Of a DNA stretch of 64,000 nt, positions 16,697 through 24,713 are shown in pieces. Position 1 is the stretch's first letter. Each line of letters starts with the position of its first letter. The stretch comes from UBA2020 sp964551435 (GTDB taxonomy: Bacteria > Pseudomonadota > Alphaproteobacteria > Micavibrionales > UBA2020): assembly GCA_964551435.1 (NCBI GenBank), contig CAZKBS010000008.1:10323-74322 (forward strand), given 5' to 3'. The notes beneath the pieces were generated by a model. The model was not told the DNA's origin. It did not search any database and saw only the letters and a list, made by a program, of their open reading frames with translations. A program made the translations under genes and the position numbers.

Positions 16697-18071
16697 AGGT
16701 CACCTTTTTCGCGGCGTCGATGATGTGTTCTTCCTGCGGCAGCGCGAGCTTTTCGAGGTTCGCGGCATAGGGCATCGGCACATCCGCGCCATGCACGCGC
16801 ACCACGGGGGCGTCGAGATAATCGAAGCATTGCTCCATCATCAGCGCCGCCATTTCGGAGCCCATGCCCGCATAGGGCCAGCCCTCTTCAACCGAGATCA
16901 GGCGGTTGGTTTTCTTGACGGACTCGACAATCGTCGCGGTATCCAGCGGGCGCAGCGTGCGCAGGTTGATGACCTCCGCGCTGATGCCTTGCTGGGCCAG
17001 CTTTTCGGCCGCCTGCAGCGCAACGCCGACCATGCGGCTGAAAGCCGTGATGGTGACGTCGGTACCGGCGCGTTCGATTTTCGCCTTGCCGATGGGCAGG
17101 ATGAAATCGGGGTCAGCCGGAACGTCGAAAGACTGTCCGTACATGATTTCGTTTTCAAGGAATACGACCGGGTTCGGGTCGCGGATCGCGGCCTTGAGCA
17201 GGCCCTTCGCATCCGCCGACGACCACGGCGCAATCACTTTCAAACCCGGGCAATGCGCATACCACGATGCGAAGCATTGCGAGTGCTGCGCGGCCACGCG
17301 CGACGCAGCACCGTTCGGCCCGCGGAACACGATGGGGCAACCCAGCTGCCCGCCAGCCATATACAGCGTCTTGGCGGCGGAGTTGATGATGTGGTCAATC
17401 GCCTGCATGGCGAAGTTCCAGGTCATGAATTCGGTGACGGGCTTCAGGCCTGCGAAAGCCGCGCCGACAGCGATACCGGCAAAACCGTATTCGGTAATCG
17501 GCGTGTCAATCACGCGCTTGTCGCCGAATTCCTGCAAAAGACCTTGCGTGACTTTATACGCGCCCTGATATTCGGCGACTTCTTCGCCCATGACGAAAAC
17601 ATCGCCATCGCGGCGCATTTCCTCGGCCATGGCGTCGCGCAGCGCTTCGCGTACGGTGACGCTGACGGTCGGGCCCGTCCATTCCTTTTCCGCAGCAGGC
17701 GCGGCGGCGGCAGGCTGCGCAGGCGTCTGCGTCGGCAGGCAGGACGGATTGACGAAGGGCGCATCTTCATGCGCAACCTTCGGCGCCGGCGCGGCCGATG
17801 CGGCGGCGGCAACATCCGCCGCGTTTTCGCCATCTTCGAGCAGCACGGCAATCGGCGTATTCACGGCCACGCCTTCGGTGCCTTCGGCCACGAGGATTTT
17901 GCCAATCACGCCTTCATCGACGGCTTCGACTTCCATCGTCGCCTTGTCGGTTTCAATTTCGGCAATCACGTCGCCAGCCTTGATTTTATCGCCCTCTTTC
18001 TTGACCCACTTGGCAAGCTTGCCTTCGGTCATGGTCGGGGACAGTGCGGGCATCAGGATTTGAATGGACAT
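16686..18071 (-). CDS. pdhB: pyruvate dehydrogenase E1 component, beta subunit, with N-terminal lipoyl domain
   Basis: 461 residues, about 135 longer than a plain E1-beta. Residues 1-80 are a lipoyl domain (Lys in ETDKATMEVE) and 85-130 a linker rich in Ala and Pro. From about 135 (VTVREALRDAMAEEM) comes the transketolase-like pyrimidine domain with GEEVAEYQGAYKVT, and then the C-terminal transketolase domain. With PdhA it decarboxylates pyruvate using thiamine diphosphate. A lipoyl domain on E1-beta is known in several alphaproteobacterial lineages. The gene starts 4 bases after pdhA stops. Confidence 0.96.
   Translation of the reverse strand: MSIQILMPALSPTMTEGKLAKWVKKEGDKIKAGDVIAEIETDKATMEVEAVDEGVIGKILVAEGTEGVAVNTPIAVLLEDGENAADVAAAASAAPAPKVAHEDAPFVNPSCLPTQTPAQPAAAAPAAEKEWTGPTVSVTVREALRDAMAEEMRRDGDVFVMGEEVAEYQGAYKVTQGLLQEFGDKRVIDTPITEYGFAGIAVGAAFAGLKPVTEFMTWNFAMQAIDHIINSAAKTLYMAGGQLGCPIVFRGPNGAASRVAAQHSQCFASWYAHCPGLKVIAPWSSADAKGLLKAAIRDPNPVVFLENEIMYGQSFDVPADPDFILPIGKAKIERAGTDVTITAFSRMVGVALQAAEKLAQQGISAEVINLRTLRPLDTATIVESVKKTNRLISVEEGWPYAGMGSEMAALMMEQCFDYLDAPVVRVHGADVPMPYAANLEKLALPQEEHIIDAAKKVTYAA
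17910..18056 (-). repeat. near-identical lipoyl-domain coding repeat, copy in pdhB
   Basis: Partner of 16535-16681 at a constant offset of 1375 bases, 140 of 147 positions identical by eye. It covers the lipoyl-lysine region of the E1-beta lipoyl domain. Confidence 0.93.
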
Positions 18072-18074
18072 GGA

Positions 18075-19097
18075 TTAACCCTCCACCAGAATGTCGGTCC
18101 ACAGCTCGGACGGATCCGGCTCCGGGCTTTGCTGCGCGAATTCGGCGGATTCATTGACTACCGCCTTCACGTCTTTTTCGATTTTTTTGAAATCATCCTC
18201 GCCGAACTTGCCGGTGGCCAGAATGGCTTTGCGGATTTGTTCGATGGGGTCGTGATTTTCTTTCATCATCTCGACTTCTTCTTTCGAGCGGTATTTACCC
18301 GGATCCGACATCGAGTGACCGCGGTAGCGGTAGGTATCGAATTCGAGGATATAGGGGCCGTTGCCGCTGCGGACGTATTCAACCGCCTTCAGCGCGGCGG
18401 CGCGTACCGTCAGCACGTCCATGCCGTCGATTTTTTCGCCCGGAATGTCATAACCTTCGCCGCGTTTGTAAAGAACGCCGGCCGCGTGGCGCGTCTGGCT
18501 GGTGCCCATGCCGTATTTGTTGTTTTCGATGACGAAAATCACCGGCAGTTTCCACAGCGACGCCATGTTATAGGCTTCGTAAATCTGCCCCTGGTTGGCC
18601 GCACCATCGCCGTAATAAGCGGTGCAGATACCGTTGTCGCCTTTGTATTTATGCGCAAAGGCCAGCCCCGCGCCCAGCGGACCCGTCGCGCCGACGATAC
18701 CATGGCCGCCGTAAAAACCCTTTTCACGGCTGAACATGTGCATGGAGCCGCCCTTGCCGCGGGAATACCCGCCCTTGCGGCCCGTCAGTTCGGCCATGAC
18801 GCCGTTGGCGGACATACCGCAGGCCAGCATGTGGCCATGGTCACGGTACGCGGTGATGACGGTGTCCTGCGGCTGAAGCGCGGACTGCATCCCGACGACG
18901 ACAGCTTCCTGCCCGATATAGAGGTGGCAGAAGCCGCCGATAAGACCCATGCCATAGAGCTGGCCGGCCTTTTCTTCGAAACGGCGGATAAGGAGCATGT
19001 CCTTGAAATATTCGAGCATCTGTTCCGGCGATGCGATGTTGGACGGCGATTTGACCGTCTCCAGTTTAGCCTTGCCGGATGTAGGTGTGCTTGCCAC
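18075..19097 (-). CDS. pdhA: pyruvate dehydrogenase E1 component, alpha subunit
   Basis: 340 residues. The E1-alpha fold is shown by LLIRRFEEKAGQLYGMG and GFCHLYIGQEAVVVG near the N-terminus, and the thiamine diphosphate motif GDGAANQGQIYEAYNMASLW. The phosphorylation-loop region YRYRGHSMSDPGKYRSKEE is also present. The start is a GTG at 19097 with a GAGG ribosome site. The next in-frame ATG is at residue 28, inside the conserved fold, so the GTG is favoured. It is first in pdhA-pdhB-pdhC. The 119-base gap before it holds no clear consensus promoter. Confidence 0.96.
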   Translation of the reverse strand: MASTPTSGKAKLETVKSPSNIASPEQMLEYFKDMLLIRRFEEKAGQLYGMGLIGGFCHLYIGQEAVVVGMQSALQPQDTVITAYRDHGHMLACGMSANGVMAELTGRKGGYSRGKGGSMHMFSREKGFYGGHGIVGATGPLGAGLAFAHKYKGDNGICTAYYGDGAANQGQIYEAYNMASLWKLPVIFVIENNKYGMGTSQTRHAAGVLYKRGEGYDIPGEKIDGMDVLTVRAAALKAVEYVRSGNGPYILEFDTYRYRGHSMSDPGKYRSKEEVEMMKENHDPIEQIRKAILATGKFGEDDFKKIEKDVKAVVNESAEFAQQSPEPDPSELWTDILVEG

Positions 19098-19216
19098 GGG
19101 GGAGCCTCTTTATGCGGTTGAAAATAGACCCCCTTAATTAATCTTTTGGCCGCCGCTTTGCAAGCACGGCAGACGCAATTAGGGCGTTTTGTATTTCACA
19201 TAAAATAATATCCGGA

Positions 19217-19555
19217 TTATTTCAGGCGGCTATGCACAACCACGCGCTCTTCGGCCTTCATATAGCCGAGAACCACACGCACGCGTTCATCCAGAAGGTC
19301 GAGGTCAAGACTTTCCGGACGCATCAGGCGCACACGGTTTTCCAGTTCCTCGCGGTCTTCTTTTTTCTGGGCGAGTTTTTGCTCTGCCGACGCCAGTTTG
19401 ATGTCCAGCCCCTTGCGCGCGAAATAACCGCGGTCGCCATGCACCAGATGGTAGCCGAAATACAGAAACAGACCGAAGCTGAGGATGGTGACCAGACTGC
19501 GGGAAATCGATTTCGGTTTTTGGGGCTGTTTGTAAGGCGTTCTCATACTTCCCAT
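19217..19555 (-). CDS. ftsB: septum formation initiator, FtsB/DivIC family
   Basis: 112 residues. The protein has a basic N-terminus (PYKQPQKPKS), a single membrane segment at about 22-40 (LVTILSFGLFLYFGYHLV), then a coiled coil (LASAEQKLAQKKEDREELENRV) and a conserved acidic end region (LDLDLLDERVRVVLGY). This is the bitopic divisome layout of FtsB, which links FtsL and FtsQ. In Alphaproteobacteria it commonly lies between eno and pdhA, close to the order here. A second ATG at 19546 is possible. Confidence 0.88.
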   Translation of the reverse strand: MGSMRTPYKQPQKPKSISRSLVTILSFGLFLYFGYHLVHGDRGYFARKGLDIKLASAEQKLAQKKEDREELENRVRLMRPESLDLDLLDERVRVVLGYMKAEERVVVHSRLK

Positions 19556-19646
19556 GGAATCACAGACGAGTCATAACGTCAACTAAAAAGGCTTGGATTC
19601 AATGATTTATCAGCCCTCGCCCTGCCGCGCCACCTGAAAATACATA

Positions 19647-19674
19647 TTGACAGGGACGCCGCGCGCTTTACATT
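19647..19674 (+). promoter_or_regulatory. sigma-70 type promoter for kdsA
   Basis: TTGACA (19647-19652, perfect -35), a 16-base spacer and TACATT (19669-19674, 4 of 6 to the -10 consensus), 45 bases before the kdsA ATG in the region divergent to ftsB. Confidence 0.6.
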
Positions 19675-19719
19675 CAGGGCAAAGACGGATTTTTCCTTTA
19701 TTGAAAGGCTTTTTTGCGC

Positions 19720-20586
19720 ATGACCGCCGCCACCGCACAGCACCATATTTCTATCGGCAACCTGAAAATGGGCAACGACCTGCCCTTCGTGCTGATCGCC
19801 GGCCCCTGCCAGATGGAAAGCCGCGACCACGCTTTCGACATGTGCGGCGCCATCAAGGAAATCACGGGCAAGCTGGGCATTCCGCTGGTCTATAAATCTT
19901 CGTTCGACAAGGCGAACCGCACCTCGCTGAAAGGCCAGCGCGGCATCGGGCTTGAAAAAGGCCTGCCGGTTTTCGAAGAACTGCGCAGCAAAATGAACCT
20001 GCCCGTCATCACCGATATTCACACCGCCGAACAATGCGCGATTGTCGCGCCGTCGGTGGATGTGCTGCAAATCCCCGCATTTCTGTGCCGCCAGACCGAC
20101 CTTCTGATCGCCGCCGCCAAAACCGGCAAGCCGATCAACGTCAAGAAAGGCCAGTTCCTTGCACCGTGGGACATGAAAAACGTCGCCGCGAAAATAATCG
20201 AAAGCGGCAACCCGAACGTGATGCTGTGCGAACGCGGCGTGACCTTTGGCTATAACACGCTGGTCAACGATATGCGCGCCCTGCCCATCATGGCCGAAAC
20301 CGGCCTGCCTGTCGTTTTCGACGCGACGCATTCGGTGCAGCAACCGGGTGGCGCGGGTACCGCATCGGGCGGCGACCGCCGCATGGTGCCGCCGCTGGCG
20401 CGCGCCGCGCTGGCCATCGGCTGCGCCGCGATTTTCATGGAAACGCATCAAGACCCCGACAAGGCACCGTCGGACGGTCCCAACATGGTGAAGCTGTCGG
20501 ATCTCGAAGGCATTCTGACGCAGCTTGTCGCCATCGACCGTCTCATCAAACCCGAAGCTTACAGCCGCGCACAAAAAGCGGCCTGA
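19720..20586 (+). CDS. kdsA: 3-deoxy-8-phosphooctulonate (KDO-8-P) synthase
   Basis: 288 residues. The TIM-barrel motifs of KdsA are present in order: IAGPCQMES, YKSSFDKANRTS, PVITDIHTAEQC, IPAFLCRQTDLL, VKKGQFLAPWDM, FDATHSVQQPGG. It condenses phosphoenolpyruvate with arabinose 5-phosphate to make the KDO precursor of lipid A core, so the organism makes a Gram-negative outer membrane. I use the ATG at 19720 rather than a TTG two codons earlier. It is followed after 31 bases by a small membrane protein gene, probably co-transcribed. Confidence 0.97.
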   Translation: MTAATAQHHISIGNLKMGNDLPFVLIAGPCQMESRDHAFDMCGAIKEITGKLGIPLVYKSSFDKANRTSLKGQRGIGLEKGLPVFEELRSKMNLPVITDIHTAEQCAIVAPSVDVLQIPAFLCRQTDLLIAAAKTGKPINVKKGQFLAPWDMKNVAAKIIESGNPNVMLCERGVTFGYNTLVNDMRALPIMAETGLPVVFDATHSVQQPGGAGTASGGDRRMVPPLARAALAIGCAAIFMETHQDPDKAPSDGPNMVKLSDLEGILTQLVAIDRLIKPEAYSRAQKAA

Positions 20587-20617
20587 TTATCCCCCGGCAT
20601 CCGCAGGAGATTTTGAT

Positions 20618-21163
20618 ATGGGCGATACGAATATGGACATGACCCGCAGCAAAATCTTCAACGTCGGCGTTTACGCCTGCGCTGCCATCGGCGCGGTGAC
20701 AGGCGCTGTCGGATATGGCGGCGGCACGCTTGGCGGTATTCTTGGCATGGGCGCGGTTGGCGCGGTGGCGGGCGGCCTTGGTATCCCCCTCGCCCTCACG
20801 GGTGCCGCGGTCATGGGCTATGTCGGATATGTCGGGCTTAAATCCACCATCAAGGCACTCAAAAGCGAAGGCGCTGCCGTACCGCTCGGCCTTGCCATCG
20901 TCGGCATCTCCGCTGCCAAGGCATTATTTGTCGAGCCTGTGAAATCACTCCACGCACTGTTCACCCGCGCGCGCGATAATAACGGACATCAATCCCCGCC
21001 CGCGCGCAGCATGGATGATGCGGGCAGCAGCAGCGCAGCGCCCTCACGCCTGAAGGCAGGCAAGCTCAAAGCCGCTTTTGCGGGTATCCTAAAACCGCTG
21101 CGTAAAAAATCGCCCGCCGAGAAACCGGCGGCAGCGCCGCAGCAAAAACCGCCCGCGCCTTAA
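20618..21163 (+). CDS. unknown glycine-zipper membrane protein
   Basis: No named family recognised. The start is the ATG at 20618 with AGGAG eight bases upstream. The 181-residue product has a short polar N-terminus, then a long Gly/Ala-rich hydrophobic region (about 12-75: VGYGGGTLGGILGMGAVGAV and onward) of glycine-zipper type. A basic stretch (LKSTIKALKS), another hydrophobic helix (AVPLGLAIVGISAAKALF) and a disordered tail rich in Ser, Ala, Lys and Pro ending PPAP complete it. The region around MGYVGYVGLKS resembles MTGIYVAAKS in the 35719-36306 protein. It lies downstream of kdsA, and a membrane structural role is inference. Confidence 0.75.
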   Translation: MGDTNMDMTRSKIFNVGVYACAAIGAVTGAVGYGGGTLGGILGMGAVGAVAGGLGIPLALTGAAVMGYVGYVGLKSTIKALKSEGAAVPLGLAIVGISAAKALFVEPVKSLHALFTRARDNNGHQSPPARSMDDAGSSSAAPSRLKAGKLKAAFAGILKPLRKKSPAEKPAAAPQQKPPAP

Positions 21164-21164
21164 T

Positions 21165-21911
21165 TCAAGGCGCGCCAAGACCCGAAGGCAGCGTCGGCAT
21201 CGACGGCAGGGGCGGAATGGCGGGTAAATCATCCAGACTCATGGCAGGCGGCGCTATTTGCGGCTTGCGGCGCGGCAGAAAGACAGTCGTACCCTTTGCT
21301 GTCTTAGCCTCCGGCTTCTTGACCGTACCATGCGCAGGCGCCATCCCCAGATAGCCCAGCAATATATAGGTATCCTCGCGCGGCAACTCGCCCTTGCGGG
21401 CCTGAATTTGCATGAAAGCCGCCGCCTTGTCGGACGTGCGCATGAAAACGCCCGCGTTATGTTCGCGCGCATCTCCCTCGCCGATTTTATATTCGATATA
21501 AAACGCAGGCTCCCCGATGCCGTTTTCGAAATATTGAAGGTCGATGACCTCGGCCGTTTTTTTGTAGTTACCGACAAGAAGCTGCGCAAGACCCGTCATG
21601 ATTTTCGTATCCGCATCGGCGCGGCCTGTCAGGCCGTAAACCGTGGTGGTTTGCAAACGCGTCCAGTTTTTGACGTCGTGCCCCTCGGGCGTATATTCCA
21701 GCTGCGCGGTGCGGAACTGCGGGTCGGTAAATCCCGCCCATGTGAAAGCAGGGCAGCCGAAATCTTTGGCAATCGGCAGAAATACCTGACCGGAAGCTTC
21801 AAGCGCGGCAATCTGGCTCGGCTCCTGCGCTTCGGTTTCAAAGGCACCGGCAGGCGCAGCCCATACAAGCGCACAGAACAAAAACACTGTAAAACGGCTG
21901 AACAATACCAT
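21165..21911 (-). CDS. unknown exported protein with Pro-rich C-terminus
   Basis: 248 residues from the ATG at 21911, which has GGAGGTG eight bases upstream; a TTG two codons earlier is less likely. Residues 1-22 form a Sec signal peptide (FLFCALVWAAPAGA, cleavage probably before FETEAQ). The mature part has one cysteine (DFGCPAF), a predicted mixed alpha/beta body of about 160 residues (TDPQFRTAQLEY, LTGRADADTKIMTGLAQLL) and a low-complexity tail with repeated Pro-Pro and Leu-Pro (PAIPPLPSMPTLPSGLGAP). I do not recognise a family. Its stop lies one base from the stop of the convergent glycine-zipper gene. Confidence 0.75.
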   Translation of the reverse strand: MVLFSRFTVFLFCALVWAAPAGAFETEAQEPSQIAALEASGQVFLPIAKDFGCPAFTWAGFTDPQFRTAQLEYTPEGHDVKNWTRLQTTTVYGLTGRADADTKIMTGLAQLLVGNYKKTAEVIDLQYFENGIGEPAFYIEYKIGEGDAREHNAGVFMRTSDKAAAFMQIQARKGELPREDTYILLGYLGMAPAHGTVKKPEAKTAKGTTVFLPRRKPQIAPPAMSLDDLPAIPPLPSMPTLPSGLGAP

Positions 21912-22013
21912 AATCAAAACACCTCCCGCTTCGCATCACCATAGCACAGCGGCGGCGCGATGCAGCCCCTCTTTTCAAGCCCCGCCCCGTACAGCCCCGC
22001 CGCGCGAATGCCT

Positions 22014-22042
22014 TTGCAGCCACAGGCAAAAACCGCTATTCT
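22014..22042 (+). promoter_or_regulatory. possible promoter for eno
   Basis: TTGCAG (22014-22019), a 17-base spacer and TATTCT (22037-22042), 40 bases before the eno ATG. Both hexamers match consensus at 4 of 6 positions, so this is only a candidate. Confidence 0.35.
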
Positions 22043-22082
22043 CGGCGCGAGATTATTCGCAAACCCCAAGGGAGATCATCCT

Positions 22083-23420
22083 ATGACTGCCATTGTCGAT
22101 ATCGTCGGCCGCGAAATTCTGGACAGCCGCGGCAACCCCACTGTGGAAGTGGACGTTGTACTGGAAAGCGGCGTCGTCGGCCGCGCTGCCGTTCCGTCGG
22201 GCGCATCGACCGGCGCGCACGAAGCCGTCGAAAAACGCGATGGCGACAAAAAGCGCTATCACGGCAAGGGCGTGCAAAAGGCGGTTGACGCCGTCAATAC
22301 GGAAATTTTTGAAGCCATCGCCGGTATCGACGCGACAGAGCAGACGCTGATTGACGAACTGCTCATCGACCTTGACGGCACGCCGAACAAGGCACGTCTG
22401 GGCGCCAATGCCATTCTGGGGGTCAGCCTCGCCACCGCGCATGCGGCGGCATCGGAACTGGATATGCCGCTCTATCGCTATGTCGGCGGTACTTTCGCCC
22501 ACCTGCTGCCGACACCGATGATGAACATCATCAACGGCGGCGCCCATGCCGATAATTCCATCGACTTTCAGGAATTCATGATCATGCCCGTCGCAGCCGA
22601 AAGCAGCGCCGAGAGCATCCGCATGGGCTCTGAAGTATTTCAAAGCCTTAAGAAGCTTCTTTCAGAATCCGGTTTCAATACCGCCGTCGGTGATGAAGGC
22701 GGCTTCGCGCCCAACTTTAAAAGCACGGAACAAGGTCTTGAATACATTATGAAGGCCATCGCCGCCGCAGGCTACAAAGCTGGCAGCGATATCGTTCTCG
22801 CGCTGGACGTTGCGGCAACCGAATTTTTCAAGAAAGGCAAATATCACCTTGAAGGGGAAGGAAAAACCTTCGATAGCGAACAGATGATTTCCTTCTACGA
22901 AAAACTGGTTGGCAAATTCCCCATCGTATCCATCGAAGACGGCATGGCCGAAGACGACTGGGCGGGCTGGACGGAGCTGACGGCACGTCTGGGCGACAAG
23001 GTGCAGCTGGTCGGTGATGACCTGTTCGTGACCAATGCCGCGCGTCTGAAGCAGGGCATTGAGCAAAACGCAGCGAACGCCATCCTCATCAAGGTGAACC
23101 AGATCGGCACCCTGACCGAAACCCTGAACGCGGTGCAAACCGCGCAGAAGGCTGGTTTCGGCGTTGTGTTCTCCCACCGCTCGGGCGAGACAGAGGACAG
23201 CACCATTGCCGACCTCGCCGTCGCCACCAACGCGGGCCAGATCAAGACGGGCTCCCTGTCGCGTTCCGACCGTATCGCCAAGTACAACCAGTTGATCCGC
23301 ATCGAAGAACAGCTGGGCCCATCCGGCTGCTTCGCCGGCCGCGACAGCGTCAAAGGCCTCAGCCGTAAAAAGCCTGCCCTGCGCAGCGTCGAAGGCGGCA
23401 AAAAGAAAAAACGCGCCTGA
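22083..23420 (+). CDS. eno: enolase (phosphopyruvate hydratase)
   Basis: 445 residues from the ATG at 22083, which follows GGGAGAT. Motifs: EILDSRGNPTVEVDV, SGASTGAHEAVEKRDGD, catalytic region DEGGFAPNF, SIEDGMAEDDW, LVGDDLFVTN, the base Lys in ILIKVNQIGTLTET, and SHRSGETEDSTIADLAV. It interconverts 2-phosphoglycerate and phosphoenolpyruvate and often scaffolds the RNA degradosome. After the usual end (CFAGRDSVKGL) there is an extra tail of about 19 residues rich in Lys and Arg, ending KKKKRA. A terminator follows the gene. Confidence 0.97.
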   Translation: MTAIVDIVGREILDSRGNPTVEVDVVLESGVVGRAAVPSGASTGAHEAVEKRDGDKKRYHGKGVQKAVDAVNTEIFEAIAGIDATEQTLIDELLIDLDGTPNKARLGANAILGVSLATAHAAASELDMPLYRYVGGTFAHLLPTPMMNIINGGAHADNSIDFQEFMIMPVAAESSAESIRMGSEVFQSLKKLLSESGFNTAVGDEGGFAPNFKSTEQGLEYIMKAIAAAGYKAGSDIVLALDVAATEFFKKGKYHLEGEGKTFDSEQMISFYEKLVGKFPIVSIEDGMAEDDWAGWTELTARLGDKVQLVGDDLFVTNAARLKQGIEQNAANAILIKVNQIGTLTETLNAVQTAQKAGFGVVFSHRSGETEDSTIADLAVATNAGQIKTGSLSRSDRIAKYNQLIRIEEQLGPSGCFAGRDSVKGLSRKKPALRSVEGGKKKKRA

Positions 23421-23445
23421 AAACCGCGAAATTTCTGAAAAAATG

Positions 23446-23484
23446 ACAGGCGGCGGGCCCTAAAGCCTTTGCCGCCTGTTTTAT
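23446..23484 (+). terminator. rho-independent terminator after eno
   Basis: ACAGGCGGC (23446-23454) pairs perfectly with GCCGCCTGT (23471-23479), 16-base loop, followed by TTTATT. It lies 26 bases after the eno stop and before ppa. Confidence 0.85.
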
Positions 23485-23538
23485 TGCACTGCAATATATG
23501 GTAGGATTCCCGAAAACAACGCCCTGAGCAGGAATCCC

Positions 23539-24090
23539 ATGTTTGTCGATAAAATCTCCATCGGTAAAAACCCGCCCCACGAAGTGAACGTCATCGTTGA
23601 AAACCCCGTGGGCGGCGCACCGGTCAAATACGAAATCGACAAGGAAAGCGGTGCCCCCATGGTTGACCGTTTCCTGCATGTCGCCATGCAATACCCGGGC
23701 AACTACGGCTTTATCCCCCATACGCTGTCCGAAGACGGCGATCCGGTGGATGTGCTGATTATCGGCGCTATTCCGGTTGTGCCGGGCGCGGTCGTGGCCG
23801 TGCGCCCCGTGGGCGTCCTGAAAATGGAAGACGAAGCCGGCGGCGACGAAAAAATTATCGCCGTGCCGATCAGCAAACTCGACCCCGAATTCGAAGATAT
23901 CAAAAACTATACCGACATTCCGGAATCCAAACGCAAGCGCATCGAACATTTCTTTGAACGCTACAAGGAACTGGAACCCGGCAAATGGGTCAAAGTCCAC
24001 GGCTGGGGCGATGTCAACGAGGCCAAGAAAATGATCGAAGAAGGCATCGAGCGGCTTAAAAAAAAACTTAACGCCACCCTTGCCGCCTAA
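23539..24090 (+). CDS. ppa: inorganic pyrophosphatase, family I
   Basis: 183 residues, the usual bacterial length. The metal-binding signature EDGDPVDVLI is near residue 70, preceded by YPGNYGFIPHTL, and the second acidic cluster lies near DPEFEDIKNYTDI. The enzyme pulls biosynthetic reactions by hydrolysing pyrophosphate. The ATG at 23539 follows AGGA. It is convergent with the DUF1287 gene, 17 bases away, with no visible terminator between. Confidence 0.96.
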   Translation: MFVDKISIGKNPPHEVNVIVENPVGGAPVKYEIDKESGAPMVDRFLHVAMQYPGNYGFIPHTLSEDGDPVDVLIIGAIPVVPGAVVAVRPVGVLKMEDEAGGDEKIIAVPISKLDPEFEDIKNYTDIPESKRKRIEHFFERYKELEPGKWVKVHGWGDVNEAKKMIEEGIERLKKKLNATLAA

Positions 24091-24107
24091 AAGCACCTGA
24101 ACGCCTA

Positions 24108-24713
24108 TTACGGCGCGTATCTGTAATGTCCGGTGATTTTGTAGCTGAATAAAATATCTTCGACCTTCGTGCCGGCACCGATGTTGTGCACGACAAGCGG
24201 CCTTGTGCCGTCCGCCGTGCGCTGCGCGCTGATGATTCCGATATGCGGAATCATTTTTTGTGGCCCGGCCAGATTCCATGTCACGATATCGCCGGGCAAA
24301 TAATCCGAAGAACGCTCCGTCACAGGCAGGCTTTGGCCATGGCGCGTGAAAAAGACTTGCAGGTTCGGCACGCGGCGGTGGTCGATGTTGGGATCAGGGC
24401 GGCTGAGCCCCCATGTTTTCGGATACAATCCGAAATGCCGTTTCATATCCTCATGAACCCGCTGTTGCAAATCAATGCCGAGCGCGCGGTAGGCGCGGAT
24501 CACCACATCTGAACAAACGCCGGTTTCGCGCGGCACATCGCCATTCGGGTATGGTATGCGGCGGTAAGCGGGGTCGTAGCTTTTGGTATAGGCGGTTTGT
24601 TCTTCCGCCGCGGAGACAAGGCGCGCAGCGTCAAATCCCTCTGCGCGGGCAACCATGGGTGCAGCCGCCAGCAGCACACAGAACACCCACGCGGACAAAA
24701 TCCGCCGCAGCAT
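24108..24713 (-). CDS. DUF1287 domain protein, exported
   Basis: 201 residues with a signal peptide (residues 1-24, VLLAAAPMVARA). The body matches DUF1287 proteins: SYDPAYRRIPYPNGDVPRETGVCSDVVIRAYRALGIDLQ, then DPNIDHRRVPNLQVFF, YLPGDIVTWNL, HIGIIS and VVHNIGAG. The conserved Cys in GVCSD and the His residues suggest an NlpC/P60-like cysteine hydrolase fold, an inference from motif order. Function is not established. Its start touches the pyrG stop (shared base at 24713), so it is probably expressed with pyrG. Confidence 0.85.
   Translation of the reverse strand: MLRRILSAWVFCVLLAAAPMVARAEGFDAARLVSAAEEQTAYTKSYDPAYRRIPYPNGDVPRETGVCSDVVIRAYRALGIDLQQRVHEDMKRHFGLYPKTWGLSRPDPNIDHRRVPNLQVFFTRHGQSLPVTERSSDYLPGDIVTWNLAGPQKMIPHIGIISAQRTADGTRPLVVHNIGAGTKVEDILFSYKITGHYRYAP

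Noticed and set aside
16209..19121. 970-codon plus-strand open frame across pdhC, pdhB and pdhA
   Set aside because: It is antisense to three certain genes, resembles nothing, and arises because GC-rich codon choice removes stops from the opposite strand.
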